64,000 nucleotides of DNA from Paramecium sonneborni (taxonomy: Eukaryota > Ciliophora > Oligohymenophorea > Peniculida > Parameciidae): positions 299,298-363,297 of the forward strand of contig CAJJDN010000046.1 in NCBI GenBank assembly GCA_905182985.1. Reading direction: 5' to 3'. A program made the position numbers and the translations under genes. Positions 24,166-38,100 of the stretch are shown here, piece after piece. The notes beneath the pieces were generated by a model, which did no database searches, was not told the origin of the DNA, and worked only from the letters and a program-made list of their open reading frames with translations. How positions within the stretch are numbered: position 1 is the first letter of the stretch; every line of letters starts with the position of its first letter.

Positions 24166-24754
24166 TCAAAGTGTTTCTTAATATACTTAAGCTCTTTCAA
24201 TTCCAGATAATTCAGATGTTCAAGTTGGACCTGTTTTTGTTGTTAGTGAAACAGTTTCATAAAATCTTAATGCTAATTAAAATAAATTAACCGTTGTTTA
24301 AACTATCTCAGATCCAGAATTATCTAATTTTTAAATTAATTATAAGGAAGCATATGTAATTTAAAATTCAGAATCCTACAATTTAACATTAGATTATTTC
24401 ATATAAAAAGGAGTTGCTACTACTTTTGGATTTATTTGGAAAACTGGATTGTTTGATCCATATTCAGAATTTTAGTTTATTATTAATTCTGAAGCAAAAC
24501 CAGCTATGAATTAAACTAGAAGAAGATAACTTGAGGCTCAATTTAAAAGAGAATAATTATCTGTTATTTATTAAGTTAAAGATGAAAAAATCTTCAACAT
24601 TAATTAAAAATCAAATACCAATGATAATGATGAAATTAGTGATGAAATTGTATTTACAATAGCAATATCTGGTATTTTAGTAGTTTCTGGTTTAATAGTT
24701 CTTCTCAGTAGATTTATTAAAAAAAAACCTGAAATAGAACAAACAATTGAATGA
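24166..24754 (+). pseudogene. Decoy 3' fragment of the secretory-pathway gene (duplication 2, second copy)
   Basis: The sequence repeats the last 589 bp of the gene at 22201-23697, including its TM helix and TGA, but has no start and follows an N. It is treated as an assembly duplicate, not a decayed gene. Confidence 0.85.
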
Positions 24755-25081
24755 TTTAAATATTGCTATAATCAAAATTTATCTTAGATATTCCAATAAA
24801 TAATATTGTATTCAATCATCCCGATTAATAATTATATATTATTCTAATATTTTAAAAGAAATATAATTATTCATCTCAAACTCTATTTAATGTTTAAAAG
24901 ATGTAAATTAATTAATAAAACTTTTCAAAAAATGATTATTTTATTATTGAATTGGAAGAACAATGATCATTCTTTTTGAATTGTTTTAGTATTTTTAAGG
25001 TTTTGATATTATCTAATTTAATAATTCAAATGATGTAATTAAAACGATAAAAATAAATATTGTATTACAAACTTTTTTAAT

Positions 25082-25585
25082 TCATATAAAATTTTTAAGT
25101 ATGTTGATAACAATGAATGATAAGATTGCCAAAGCCAAATAAATCAAGGAATATTTTGCATAACTTTTGCTAGCTTGATCTTCTTATTCATCAGAGAAAT
25201 TAGAAACTTTAAAATTTCTTTCAGCTAAATTCCAAGTCAATAGAATTTATATTGCTTAATTTCTCCATTCTTATTCCGAACAGTCGTTAGGCAAATTTTA
25301 TATAATATATTCTTCTAATTTAATTTAATTCAGGAAACTTTAATTAGCCTCTCTCCTTAAAACAATCAAATATTCAGGCTTCTTTTAAAGTGAAGTAATA
25401 AATGGCCAATTGAAATTCTATTATTATTGTCTTTATTCATAATATCTATCTTTTGACTATAAAAAAGTATTAATTGCTTCATCGGAATATTCTTATATTT
25501 TTACAATATTCAACTATTCCAGTTTTCTTTAATCTTGTAAAATTTTCACATGTATTAATCCAAGAAAAATAAAATTAGATCTCAT
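25082..25585 (-). CDS. Tail-anchored membrane protein with coiled coil
   Basis: The minus-strand frame begins at ATG 25585 and ends at TGA 25082-25084, giving 167 residues. After a hydrophobic start (MRSNFIFLGLIHV) come helical, Gln-rich segments (KILQDQRKLEQLNIVKIQEY, INTFLQSKDRYYEQRQQQQ). A globular part includes KKPEYLIVLRREANQS and CSEQEWRNQAIQILLTWN. The C-terminus is one hydrophobic helix (YSLIYLALAILSFIVINIL) followed by KNFI, as in tail-anchored ER/Golgi proteins such as SNAREs. A Use1- or Sec20-like SNARE is possible, but no clear SNARE motif with a central Gln/Arg layer can be assigned by eye. An upstream exon is possible. A long plus-strand frame overlaps this gene but is a shadow. 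Confidence 0.6.
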
Positions 25586-25733
25586 AATAAATTTTTTTAT
25601 TTATTCAATACTTTAAATAATAACTGATTAATTTAGAATTCTTTAGTTTAATAAATATTTATAAAAAATTGATGAACATCATTATAATATACTTTCATAT
25701 TGTATTACATTTTATTTACATCATAAATGGAAG

Positions 25734-28700
25734 TCAGTAAAGCATTTGATGAATTTCTTTTGCTTGGCTTCTAATATTGGCAGTTAATATCAAATCTACT
25801 GGAATAAGTACTAAAATTTATCTTAATGATTAAATGGTTTGTTGTTATTTATAAATCCATATAAAGCTCAATATACAATATATTGCAAATAAACTGATTT
25901 AATATTAAATTTTATATACCTAAATCCAAATCCATAATAATACACTTGTATTACACTAATAATGTCTTAACTGATATTTGCATTATCTTACTAAAACAAA
26001 ACTAAAAATTATCTCATAGATGTTTAAATATCAGTAAAATATTGCAAGATGAAATTTTAAAATTATTATGATTATGCTGTGATTCTACATTCTTCTAAAT
26101 TTGGACTATATTTTAAATTATTTATTTCATAGTCATATTCTTAATTTATAAATTTTACGAATGCAGCAGTATATCCCAAAGCCCCATTTACAATGACATC
26201 CAAATATAAATCTTTCCTATTGTAAAAATATAATATAAATTACTTATCATAAGCTAAGGATTGTTTTGATAAATCACAAACTGGAAGATTCTCTAAGGTA
26301 CTTTATAAACATAAATCAAAATTTAATACTCCATCAAAAATACTTTTCTGATTATTATCATTTGCATTTTTCAATATAACATCAGCTATTTCATTTATTA
26401 ATGGTAATAAATTATCCTTATATTAAATTAATAAAGATGTGGATAAAGTTTAATTTATAAAACTTAAATTATAATTTTATATCAGTGGTTCTGTTTTTGT
26501 AAGACCTGCAATTAATGCTAATGAATCCATATTATGTCTAAATTATACAAATTTTAAAGTAACAGTTAAAGATGGTTAAAAATTATCATTGTATGACATA
26601 TGTATAAGATATCCAGACATTAAAAAGGCAGACCATATTATAGTTAATAAAAATATAATTATTACATTTGTTCTATTTAAATAATAGGTTTTCTAAATTC
26701 TTGAATAAAGAGCACTAGTTGCACGATAGCTATTTTGAGTAGATTAAATTGACACTGCTTACTTTAATTAAATTTTTTTAGACTTTTTATCTGAAAATTC
26801 AAACATAACTTCTCCAAAATTAAACAATTTCCATGTATTAGAACTTTCATTTTCCATTTATTCTTTAATTATAGATAAACGATTAATTTAATCAATTGAT
26901 TAATTTTCATTTAAACGAGATACCAAAAATAATATGGATTTTGTAATGTGATCTATAAAAAGCCAATATTTTAGTTGCACTCCAATAAAAAATATCACTG
27001 AAAATAATTAAGCCATCATAATAGTCAAGAAGTACGATCTTACAGTAGATTAAGTATTAATAGTATTTTCCATAATAATCTAAATTAATTAATTGTGCAA
27101 ATCAACCATCTGCCATAAATTAACTCTTATTATACCTGTTGTAAGCATATCTGGATACAAGAAATATTATTTACCCAAATTATTTCGATAAGAAGTTTCA
27201 GCTGTTTAATAAATGATTTAATAAAAATCTTGTAGAGGAATATTTTAAAATTTAATGACACCATTTTCAATATATTTAAAGTTAAAAATTGTATTAATAT
27301 TTAAAGATTCTGCTTGCTTAGGTACTTAAATAGCTAAATTTATCATTTCTTGTCTTGCAAAATCATACATTTAAGCTAAGACATCTGTATTTCTTTAATT
27401 TATAAAAGGACTTAATGTAATAAGTTTTAGAGATTAAATATATTAAATCCATTCTTAATACATGGCAGAACTGTAAAAGTAATTAATGTTTTGAGGTTGT
27501 CTTAAGTTTATTACTTATTCTGTTTAAGTAATTAGATTAGATTATATCAATTAAACATTAATTATGTTTATTACGAGAATAGCTAAACATATTAATAATA
27601 GAAGAAAAGCTATTTTTTTTAAAGGAGTAATAAGTTAAGTGTTATAATACAATTATTACACTATTAATAAGGATTCTTTAGATGTTGAATTAGTTGAAGT
27701 TCTTGAAGGATTTGAAGCAAAATCCATAACATTTTCTTTTTTTTACATTTAAGCTATTCTAAGTTTACCCAAAATGGAATTCTTTTTTAGAGTTTAACTA
27801 TTTGATTCAAATTTTTCATTAAGTATTTCTTAATCATTTTCATCCAATAATTCTAATTGTCTTTCTTTTAATCCCTAAAATTATAATAAATTAAAGCTAT
27901 ACATGCATTTCAAATTCTAATTATTCAAATTCTTAGATACATTATTTATCTAAGTTTCTTGGTTTTACATAGAGTGGTTATTAAACTATCATTTATCTAC
28001 TTGAATCAAAAATGTTTGATCTTTCAGATTATTTTACTTTAAAACTCATTTCAAAAGATTTTGAGTTATCTAATGGGTTATTATAGTTTTTATCTTCATT
28101 GTCATATTATTTAACAGATTTCATTTGATTCATCATTTTTATCTCTTAAATAATACCATTTTAGGATTCATTGATTTCTATAACTTCACTTTTTGGAAAT
28201 AGATCACTACTATTCAAATCTTAAGTTGGATATAGACTTTATTATTAAGTTGTATGAGAAGGAACTGTATTATAGTTCTAATTTACATTTGATAGTTGTA
28301 AATGTTTCATCTCTTTAATAGAAATCATAAAATAAGCATAAGTTCCCTTCTTATATTTTAAAACTTTAAATGACAAACTATAAAATAATCCTAATTATAG
28401 ATATAATGACTAATTTTCAAATTCAACAAGTTTTTTAACAGATTCTTAGACTTCTGGATGCAAAAGTATTATTGGAGTATTATCAATAAGAATTTATTTT
28501 CTGATCTCTAATGGGATTTCTTAATCATCATAAACATCAGCATTTGTATTTACAGAATTTTAGGAATATCTAGAATATGTTTAAGATTTATAAGATCTAA
28601 TTTTGAGTTAAGTTTAAGATCCATTACTTTTCCTTTTAAACTACGATAAAATTAATTAGGAATTTAATAGACAATCACTATGATTTGATGGAACTATCCA

Positions 28701-31085
28701 ATAAGATCTTAAATTATTCATTAGATAATTAGATGATGAATTAATTTAATTTCTTAATTCTTCTACTTATTAAGTTATAGATGGTACATAGTATTAAATT
28801 AATGGATATCTTAAAAGAAGATCTTTAATATCCATTTATTAAGATGTAGTTTCAGTACGTCTAGACATATGTGAACTTTCTATTTTTGTTTTAGTTTTCA
28901 AAGCTTCATCATAAAATTACTTTGTAAAACCTAAGATTTTCCCATCAACTCCAAATAAAATAGTTTCATTATTTGATTATTCTTTTGTAAGTATCATGTT
29001 CAATAAAAAATCATTTTTATTTGAATCAAAATAATTAAACAAATTAATGCTACAAGGTTCTATGTATCCTGCTAAATTTTAATAGAATGTTGATTCTCCA
29101 TGTACCATTAATTTTGAATGACCATTCTATAAATAGTTATCCATCAATTAATCATGTATACTTGATAAGAAACTAGGCATAAGTTGACTACAGTGTTTAA
29201 TTAATTTAGTATTATCTTCAGATTCATTTAAAAATTATGATAATTATTTGCTATTTAAATTGATTAATTCTCCTCTTCTACGTACGAGACTGGATTTTAG
29301 AATAATTAATCTATCTTAAAATATATAAATTAATATAAATACTTTGTATCAATTAAATATTATCTAAAGATTCATCTTATTTATATCTTTCACTCTTTAA
29401 TAGATCATCAATAGCTTTCTCTAATTAAAAAGCTTAGAAGGAATTGGAATAAATTCCTGTTTGATAAACTTATATAATTCTCATTGATAAAATATCTTAA
29501 GCTGATGATCCTTTTAATTTATTATTAATCATATCAAATCTATTTTCAAATTCTTTTTTACATCTTAACATTTTAGAAGTTGTTTTAAGTGCTTCATGAA
29601 GACAATGATCAATATCATTATAACCATTAATTAATTTATTCCAAAAATTTATTTTACTATTCAAAGTTTCAATAATTAAAGGAAATAAGATAGTAGCTGA
29701 ATGAGAAGTATGAAATGCTGATTGTACATCTAATGAATTTTAATGTTCATTTGCATTTCTTATTGAATTCTTAATCTAAGCTTCCTTTTAAAATTATAAG
29801 GTTCTCTTATATAATTCTTATTATAAATTATGAGCTGCAATTCTATAATAAATCTCGTTTGAAATCATTAAAATCAATCTAATTAATGCTTTTAGTGGAG
29901 CATGATTTGCTATATAAGAACAATATAATAAAACATAAAGTTAATTTTTATTTGTAGTTGTATTTGCCATTCTACGTAATAAGCATTCAACTAATTGATG
30001 GCAATTTCTACATTTTTTGCATTCATGATTCTTTTTTATAACTGATAAAATTATTTTAGATTTTGGTTATGCACTCATTTCATTATTTTCTTCTATAATC
30101 TATATAAGTTTATATTTCATACTTGAAGTGTAACTAAATTCTACTATTGTTTTAAAGTAATATAGTAATTTACAATTCTATTTTAAATCTATATACAGAA
30201 ACCTAATAAGAATGATATTATTAAGAATAATTCATAAATACTAAGATTGAAAGATAATGAAATATTCAAAGATATTGCAATAGTCTCAACAAAAATATAG
30301 GAGAATTGATTTATTCTGTTTATGGAAGTTACAACATATGTCAAACTCTTTATCAAAATCATCACAAATCTCAATTAAGGTAAAATATCAATAGATTTTA
30401 GAATTATTGACAAAATAACTAAAGTCTGTATGATGCCATTTATAAATATAGAATAATCCAAAGTTAAAATATAATTATCTTCCATTAATTTTTCACATCT
30501 TCCAAAATATATATGTATTGAATTTAAAATCATAGTAAATATAATATTTAACGACCCTATTAGTATTATACCTATTCTACCCTATTAAGTACATATTTCA
30601 CTTAGATCGCAAATCTATTAATTATATGTAAAACTTAATGCTGAATAAATAATAGGAATTTAAAAGAGTAATTAATAATAAGTTAGAAATGAATGCAAGA
30701 TGTATTATAGAGTGATCGATTTTTTACTGAAAAAGTAAAAATAAGCAAACATGAGTAATAATGTAATGTGCATTAAGAAGAAAAATAAAATTATGAAAAT
30801 ATGCTAAGTGAAAGAAACTGTATTCATAATAAAACAATATCTGATTATACTTAGGATTGGACTAAAGAAATAATGAATGGAATAATACTTCATTTCATTT
30901 TTATAATCTAATTCAAAATTCGTGACCATTCCAAGTTCCTAGGCTTTATTAATGATTGTTATTAAAACAATAATACTTTTAAGTTATAGTTGTGTGGAAG
31001 CAGGATGTATTAATAGATTAATCAATTTGAATAGTTGTTCCATCCAATAATTTAAAATAAATTAAAATGCAGAAATTTCACTCAT
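25734..31085 (-). CDS. Large multi-TM protein with PAS-like domain (ciliate sensory-type family)
   Basis: A single minus-strand gene of about 1750 residues runs from ATG 31085 (MSEISAFQFILNYWMEQLF) to TGA 25734-25736, with a few 26-28 nt introns. The N-terminal third is packed with TM helices (IFIILFFFLMHITLLLMFAY, GIILIGSLNIIFTMILN, LFLIISFLLGFCI). A Cys motif follows (HECKKCRNCHQLVECLLRR), then helical repeats (LQQELYKRTLQFQKEAQ). A PAS-like segment lies mid-protein (NETILFGVDGKILGFTKQF). After a Ser/Gln-rich linker, more TM helices (IAFLLLLICLAILVINII and VIIIFLLTIIWSAFLMSG) flank extracellular loops, ending in LRQILVLIPVDLILTANIR. This matches a large uncharacterised ciliate family annotated as PAS/TmcB-like. 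A sensory or adaptor role is inference. It shares a 128-bp divergent promoter with the K+ channel. Confidence 0.75.
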
Positions 31086-31213
31086 GATTAGATATTAATT
31101 CTTGCATAAGTATTCAATAATGTTTGATTTAAATGGCTATATTTATAAATAGGAGATAATCAAAATATTTATTCATAATTAACCATATATATTCAGTATA
31201 TAAAATATTAATA
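31086..31213. promoter_or_regulatory. Short bidirectional promoter region
   Basis: Only 128 bp of AT-rich DNA separate the start codons of two divergent genes, the multi-TM/PAS protein and the CNBD K+ channel, so both must be driven from here. I see no named motif. Confidence 0.5.
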
Positions 31214-34200
31214 ATGTAAAATAATGAGACTGTCTTTCAAAGTATAGAAAGTCCAATTCATAATTAAAATGTTTTATCTCCTCGATTTGATGAATTAATT
31301 CCTATATATTCTAATGATAACGTTGCTGATTAACCTATGGACTAAGCATTGAAGTTAAAGAGAAATATATTTGAAAGAAAGAATTTTCGAGCATTAAATG
31401 ATGGACATAAATCTGATAATTCTAATGAGAATAATTCTTTTAGTAGCTATAAGTAAATCTTCTTAATTTAAAATGACTAGTGAAATTTTATATGATGTAG
31501 GATCTCTTAAATCAAAAAATCATTCCTTCATTCAATAATAGAAAAGTCCAAGTCTCTCTTATTAAGAGTATTAAACTAATAAACCTTATTAAAAAGAATT
31601 GTCACATTAAATTCTAGATTCAACTTATAATCTTCATTATTAGATAACAAAGTTTAACTCAAAACTTGAAAAATGTTAAAGTTTTGTTTAATAATTTGAA
31701 ATGCAAGAGGACAAACTATAGAAAATCAAAATAGAACAAAAAAAGAATTAATTTAGAGCAATAGAAGTTTAATCTTAAAAATAATTGTGTCGAAGAGAAG
31801 ATAATGTTGGGTATTTATTGGATAAAATTTAGGTTAAATGAAATTTGGTCATAAAAGGGTTTAATGATTATCAGATTAGTTTCTAGATTTATTTAATAAT
31901 TAAAGACAAAAACAGAAACAATTAAATTTAGACTTTTAACACAAAAAATATTTTCTGTTATTGGGGATTTGTCTAGTAACTTTGAATTTATTTTGATTTC
32001 ACATTAAATTAAACAATAACCAAGTTTAGTAATTATATAAATAACATTAGTTTCTTATTTTAAAATATAATTTTCAAAAAAAAGCAACTAAATATTTACA
32101 CTATTTTGAATATTTCTAAGATTTTCTTAGTAAAAACATTATAGTAATTAAACCAGATAGTAAATTTAAAATAATTTGGGATATAATTTTATTATTATTT
32201 ATTGTAATGAACATATTTTATATTCCTATAAATATAAGTTTTAACATTTAAATTACAGGAGCTTTTGAATATTTATTTGATTTACTTCCATCATGGATAT
32301 TTGTAGCAGAGATTATATTAAATTTTAATACTGCTTATTATGATAAAGGTTTAATGCATGAAGATAGAAAATAAATAGTAAAACATTATGTAAAATAAAA
32401 CTTTTTTTGGGATTTGATAGTTGCAATTCCATTTTTAATATCAAATTTAAATATTCAAGTCGTAAGATATATTTTACTTTTAAGATTAACTAGATTAAAT
32501 CCTTTGATGGAAAGTATTGAAGAAATGCTTAATTTAGAAGTATAAAAAAGATATTAAAATATAGGAAAATGTATAAATAGTTGTTGATCTATTTAAACTT
32601 ATATTTTTTCTTGTTTTAACAGGTCATTTTTGTGGATGTGCATGGCATTTTGTGGCTTTAACTGAATATGAATCTTTTGGAATAACTGAAACTTGGTTGA
32701 CTCATTATGATCCTGCTGCTAATGAATATCATTGGTTTGATAGATATATAATATCTTTGTATTGGAGTGTTATAACAACAGTAACAGTTGGATATGGAGA
32801 TATAGTTCCAGTGACTACATTTGAAAGAATATTTGTTATAATAGTAACACTATTACTTTGTGGTATATTTGGTTATTGTATATCAAATATTGGAAACATT
32901 TTTCAATCTATTTCAGATAAGAAGACTATTTATAAGTTTAAACTTCGTTAAATTCATTAACATATTAGAAAACGTGGACTTAATTTAAATTTATCATTAA
33001 AGGTACCTATATTTTAATATTATTTATAAGGTTAAAAAGTATTTTGAGTATTATTTTAAATTAGAATAAGATGAAGATAATCATGCTGAATTCTTTTTAT
33101 CATAACTTACTAAACATTTAAGAGAAGACGTCTTAACAGATTTATATCGTATTACACTAAGAAAATCTAGACTTTTAAGAGATAATTTTAATGAAATAAC
33201 AATTAATAATCTTTGTCAATTTGTTAAAGAGAAAAAGGTTTTACCAGAAGAAGTACTCTATTCTTAATATGATTAACCTAAAAAAATATGGTTTGTACTT
33301 TCAGGTGCCTTAGAATATGTTGCTGATCATAAAAGTAAAATATAATTACATTATGTAAGATGAAAATGATATTTATGAAGCTACAGAGACATTTTTGAAA
33401 AAAGTAACTGTTGGGTAAATTATTAATTCAATTATTTAGAGCTGTTTTAGGAGAAAGAGAATTCATTACTTAATAACCTTATGAATACAAAGCTAGAGCA
33501 TTGAAATTTACTTAGATGGCTTATATAGAGTATTTAATTTAACAATAGAATATAGTTATGATGATTTTATAAATGTTATTGCAGAAAATGATAAAGAATA
33601 TGAAATATTTTGTATGAAAAGAGACAGATTGTTATTATATCCAGCTTTTAAGGGTTCAGGAAATGTATGTGAAATATGTGAATGGACCCATAATTTTATT
33701 TAGTATTATATTATATAGATATTTTTATAAGATGTCCATTCGTTTTTTTATAACCTAATACTAATAAAATTGCAAATAGATTTACTACAATTAAACTCAA
33801 TAATAGAATTAAATTTCCTTATCGATTTGTTAAAAAGTCAAGAGCTAAAGATATTTTAAATAAAACTTAAGAATGCGCTTTAAGAATAATTGTTGGAAAT
33901 TTAACTGAATAGTAAATCTTTTTATTAAAAATATTTTTAGAGAATACACAGATGAATATTTGATTTCTTTAGGATTTTAATTGAGTCCAAATATAGATGA
34001 TATATCTCCTAAAAATGATGATTCTTCTTAAAACTAGTATGATTCTAAATCAATTTAAAATTTTGAGAAATAAAATACCATTTAATAAAACAATATGAGA
34101 ATAACAACTGATTTAAGAGAAAGTCGAGATTTAGATCTGGGTAATTAAATGAAAAAAAGTATTATAAATTTTAAAAGAATAAAATTTGGATAAGAAAGAA

Positions 34201-35099
34201 CAAGAGCAATTTAATTTTAAAAAAAAGAAAATTAAGATAAGATTTCTGAAACATTAGAATAATCATAAATGTTGACTATTCCAACTGCATAGATTTAAAA
34301 TAAAAATAATATACTTTCTAATAAATAATTTTAATAAAAATCAAGAAGATCATCGAATTTTGATGATTTTGGATTTGTATAAGTTTCATAGAAATTGGGA
34401 AGTTTGGCTTAATAATTTGGTTAATAGGAATTTGAAAATAATATGTGTCCTCTTAAATAAATAAGTAGAAATAGTGAAGAAAGTGATATGAAAGACTCAA
34501 TAAAAATTAAAAGGTAAATAGAAAGTTAAGAGAGAAGATTTTAGATAAGGGGAGAATAAAAAAGAAAATTAAAGAAGACAACTATTTAATTTGGATAAAG
34601 ACAAAAGAAACGATCATATTAAAATTCTAATTAAAGTCCAATTTCATAAAATTAATAATAGATTAAATAAATAACAATTTAATTTGATTAACAGAGAAAT
34701 AGAACTAGTTTCTTAGAAAACAAAAAGAATTTGGGTTAAACAACACATCTAACAAGTTCTGGTTTAATAGAATAGAAAGTAGAAATAAAAGAAGGATCTT
34801 TAAATGATTCATTGCAATAAAAGATATTTGATATAATGTATACTAACGTAAATTTAGAAATGGATAAATATAAATCAACTTTAGAATATTTTCCAGAACA
34901 TAATGTAGACATTATTTTGAAAAAAATAGAAATGTATTATTAATAAAATAAAATGAAAGAAAAAAAGATGTATAAAAGAACTAAGTCTAATCGTAATTTA
35001 TTTGAAAGAATTAAAGCTTCAAAAAATACAATTATAAAAAGCTTATTGAATAATTCTAAATCTTAAATAGATGTATAAAAGAATGATGATAAAACTTGA
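31214..35099 (+). CDS. Cyclic-nucleotide-binding-domain K+ channel (EAG/HCN superfamily)
   Basis: The frame starts at ATG 31214 (MQNNETVFQSIESPIHN) and ends at TGA 35097-35099, with several introns (28 nt at the AGC TAT AA/T junction). A Gln/Ser-rich N-terminus precedes six TM helices: S1-S2 MNIFYIPINISFN and PSWIFVAEIILNFNTAYYD, S3 FFWDLIVAIPFLIS, S4 NIQVVRYILLLRLTRLNPLM with few charges, then S5. The pore reads SVITTVTVGYGDIVPVT, with the K+ selectivity filter GYGD at 32790-32801. S6 and the C-linker follow (FQSISDKKTIYKFKLRQIHQ). The CNBD has IWFVLSGALEY and a divergent remainder. A roughly 600-residue Gln/Ser/Lys-rich tail ends in DVQKNDDKT. Ciliates have many such channels that shape membrane potential. 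Whether it binds cAMP/cGMP cannot be judged by eye. Confidence 0.88.
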
Positions 35100-35143
35100 A
35101 TCTCTTATAAATGATTAGTATACTATAACTATAAGGACATAAA

Positions 35144-38100
35144 TCATTTCATTTTTTGTACTTTCACAGTATCATAAACTGATTGAACATTACCTTCTTC
35201 TACATTAATTCCAAAACTACTTTTTCTTTTTAAAATTTATTTAGGCTAGAAGATAAAATAACATATTTTACATTAATTAAATCCCCAGGTAAATAGTCAT
35301 TCAATTAACCTTATAATGAAACTCTTTTAAGTCTACCAAATCTTCTTTTCTAATAAATTGGTTTATCATTAAGTTTAATCCTTGATTCTTAACTTTCCAG
35401 GCTTTTTTAGGAAATCGAATGCCTGATTGGTTCAGTATCTTTAATAGTTCTATCAGAAAAGTATTGTTATTCAGTTAGTATATTTTATATCATCTATTAA
35501 GAGTAGCTTTTCCACACTCTAAAAGTAGTTAATGCAGTTAATTAAATGTAAAGGGCATTACAATTTCCTTTAAATTTAAGTTATGGACCTATATTGCTTC
35601 TTCTGAATTCCAATCCTCTTCTATGATATGCTAATCTAAAATTCATTGTTTTATGATAATATGTCATCTTTTCTGCTGCAACTTCAGAACATTAACTTAA
35701 AATTTATTTTTTATATCTATGAAAGAATATTTCATAAAGTAATTAATTATATGATATTCTGTTTTCTTCATCACATATTAAATTATACTACAAACTAAAT
35801 TTAGCTGCATCCCATTAATTTTCATTTGATTTACAACCTAAGGGTTCCTTTATTTCTTAAAGTAGAAATGGCAACTTTTTGATATTTAAAAATTAGCCAT
35901 GGTTACAAGAAAACTTAAACCAAGCCTTTCTAAATGTATCTATATTTTCAACATAGGTTTAAAGAATTGAATCTTGATTATTAAAAAATAACTCAAATTA
36001 TTCAATCATGGCCAACACAAACAAATTTAATAGTACATAATTAGAAATTAACATAAATAAAATAAAATATATTTATGAATATGGAGATCCACAATATTTT
36101 GGATCTTCTTAACAATAAGGATTATGATGCATACAATCATTCATTATACTTCTAAAATCATCACCACTTACACATTTAAATAAAGCTAACATTGCTAACC
36201 AAAAATTACTAAAGTTTATTAAATCATTAAGCACTTCACCTTTATCAATATGTCCAAATAGCATCATACCATAAAAAGCAAATACTACCATTATTATCAA
36301 TAAAATAAATAAGATTTTAAACATAAAGGGAAATGCAAATGATATTACTCTAACTAATCTTTAAAGATTTTACAATCCTTAAAATAAGATTATCACTTTC
36401 AAATTTCTAAGCATATACATGAATCTTAATAATTAATAATTAGGAGTCAATTAAGTAGATTACACATATTATTAAAACCAATTCCAAATAAAATCTATTA
36501 ATAAATCGATAACACCTAAAATAATTACTATTGTTGTATATAATCTCCATGGATTATCTTTAAATCTATTTATTCCTAAAACAAATCCCTAAAATAATAG
36601 CCATATTGCAAATATAATTGTACATGCATGATTAATTAAATTTATGATTTTATTATAATCAAAATCTGCAGAATGATATATCATCATAATTGTTACACAA
36701 TTAATGAGTAAAATAGAAAACATAAAAAAGTTCATAAATTTACTGATGACTAAATTTGTTAACATTTTTCTAAAAAAGGATTATGGTATTGAAGATCTCA
36801 CAGGATGATCAAATAATATAATCTCAGTAACATTTTTAAATTCTATTTAAGCTTGAGTCAATTGTTAATTTTCTATTTATTTTGAATTAGCTTTTATATT
36901 AATAAAAAGAACTCCAGTAAATAGTTACAAAAAGAACATTGATCCAATAGTACAAAAAGCTAGATAAAATACATAAGTCGGAGCTTAACTATAGTAAGGA
37001 TGAGGACCATAATGTGATTCTCTACTATTTTGAGAGGCCCATAAGATTGCTCCCCATCCATCAAAAGTTGATATTACAAAAAGTGCAGGCATTGCTGTTG
37101 TAATATTATCGAAATTGTGTTTATAAACTATCCATTTCTTACCTTATTCTTAACATTCCTCTATACCAATATCATAATTAAATTGCTCTTCACAATAACC
37201 CAACTTGTCTGCATATAACATCATAGAAAAAACAGCAAACATCAACCAAACCATTAAGAGAACAACAAAAACATTTATTATATCAAATAATGATTAAGTC
37301 AAAGCTGCCCTCACTCTTGCAACCCATTTTATTCGGTAAAGCAACTTTAAAGGTCTAAAAAATAAAAATGTTTCAATAACTTAAAAAATGGGCAAATAAC
37401 CTATTTTAAAAAATTGAATATAATATATAATAATGTAAGCCAAATCAATTACTTTCCATGTATACTATCATATATAAATAATATTTTTACATTCAGATAA
37501 GACCCTTTGTTAATAAATGCTCCATATGCTATTGATTTTACAATGAACTCTACAAAAATTATAGAGTTTAGAATAAATAATAATGTAACGAGTAAAGGCT
37601 TTTATTAGATATCCTTAGGTATAGCTAGATAAGTAACAGATAAGAGTAATGTAATATCAATAAAATATTTAGTATAATTGCTTTAACTGATTTTGAAGAG
37701 TAATTTTCTAAAATTATTTGATTTATGAAAAACATAGTAAGATTATAAACAATCAATCCCTGTATATAATTTTGGATTTTGTTTAAGAAGTTATTTTTCT
37801 ATTTATTAAATATTATCTTATATTAATTTTATTTTTTTTGATTCTTAACCTTTTAAGTGATTAAGATTAATATTAGTTTTATTTTTCAACCTATTAAAGT
37901 CATCTTTGATTTTCTTTTTTTAATCATTCAAAAAATCTGGTCTCCTATTTCTAGGAGGAGGAAATTAAAGAGAATGAAATAATTTTTCTGTAAAACAACT
38001 GTCTCTTTTTTATTGGTATTCTCTTACATTACTTGAAGAAGCTAATAAGTTTTCTGGAGAAGTGCTTTCTCTTCTTTGATTTCGATTGCTGTTAAGTATT

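Larger units (their letters stand above)
23109..25221. repeat. Direct duplication 2 (23109-24164 = 24166-25221) around a single N
   Basis: The 1056-bp segment starting TCAAAGTGTTTCTTAATATAC recurs at an offset of 1057 bp with N at 24165 between the copies. It contains the 3' end of the secretory-pathway gene and the 3' end of the convergent tail-anchored gene. Only one set should exist. Confidence 0.95.

Noticed and set aside
25113..25829. Long plus-strand ciliate-code ORF (MNDKIAKAKQIKEYF...)
   Set aside because: It has an in-frame TGA at 25176. The opposite strand encodes a much more protein-like tail-anchored protein and the end of the PAS-like gene, so this ORF is a shadow.
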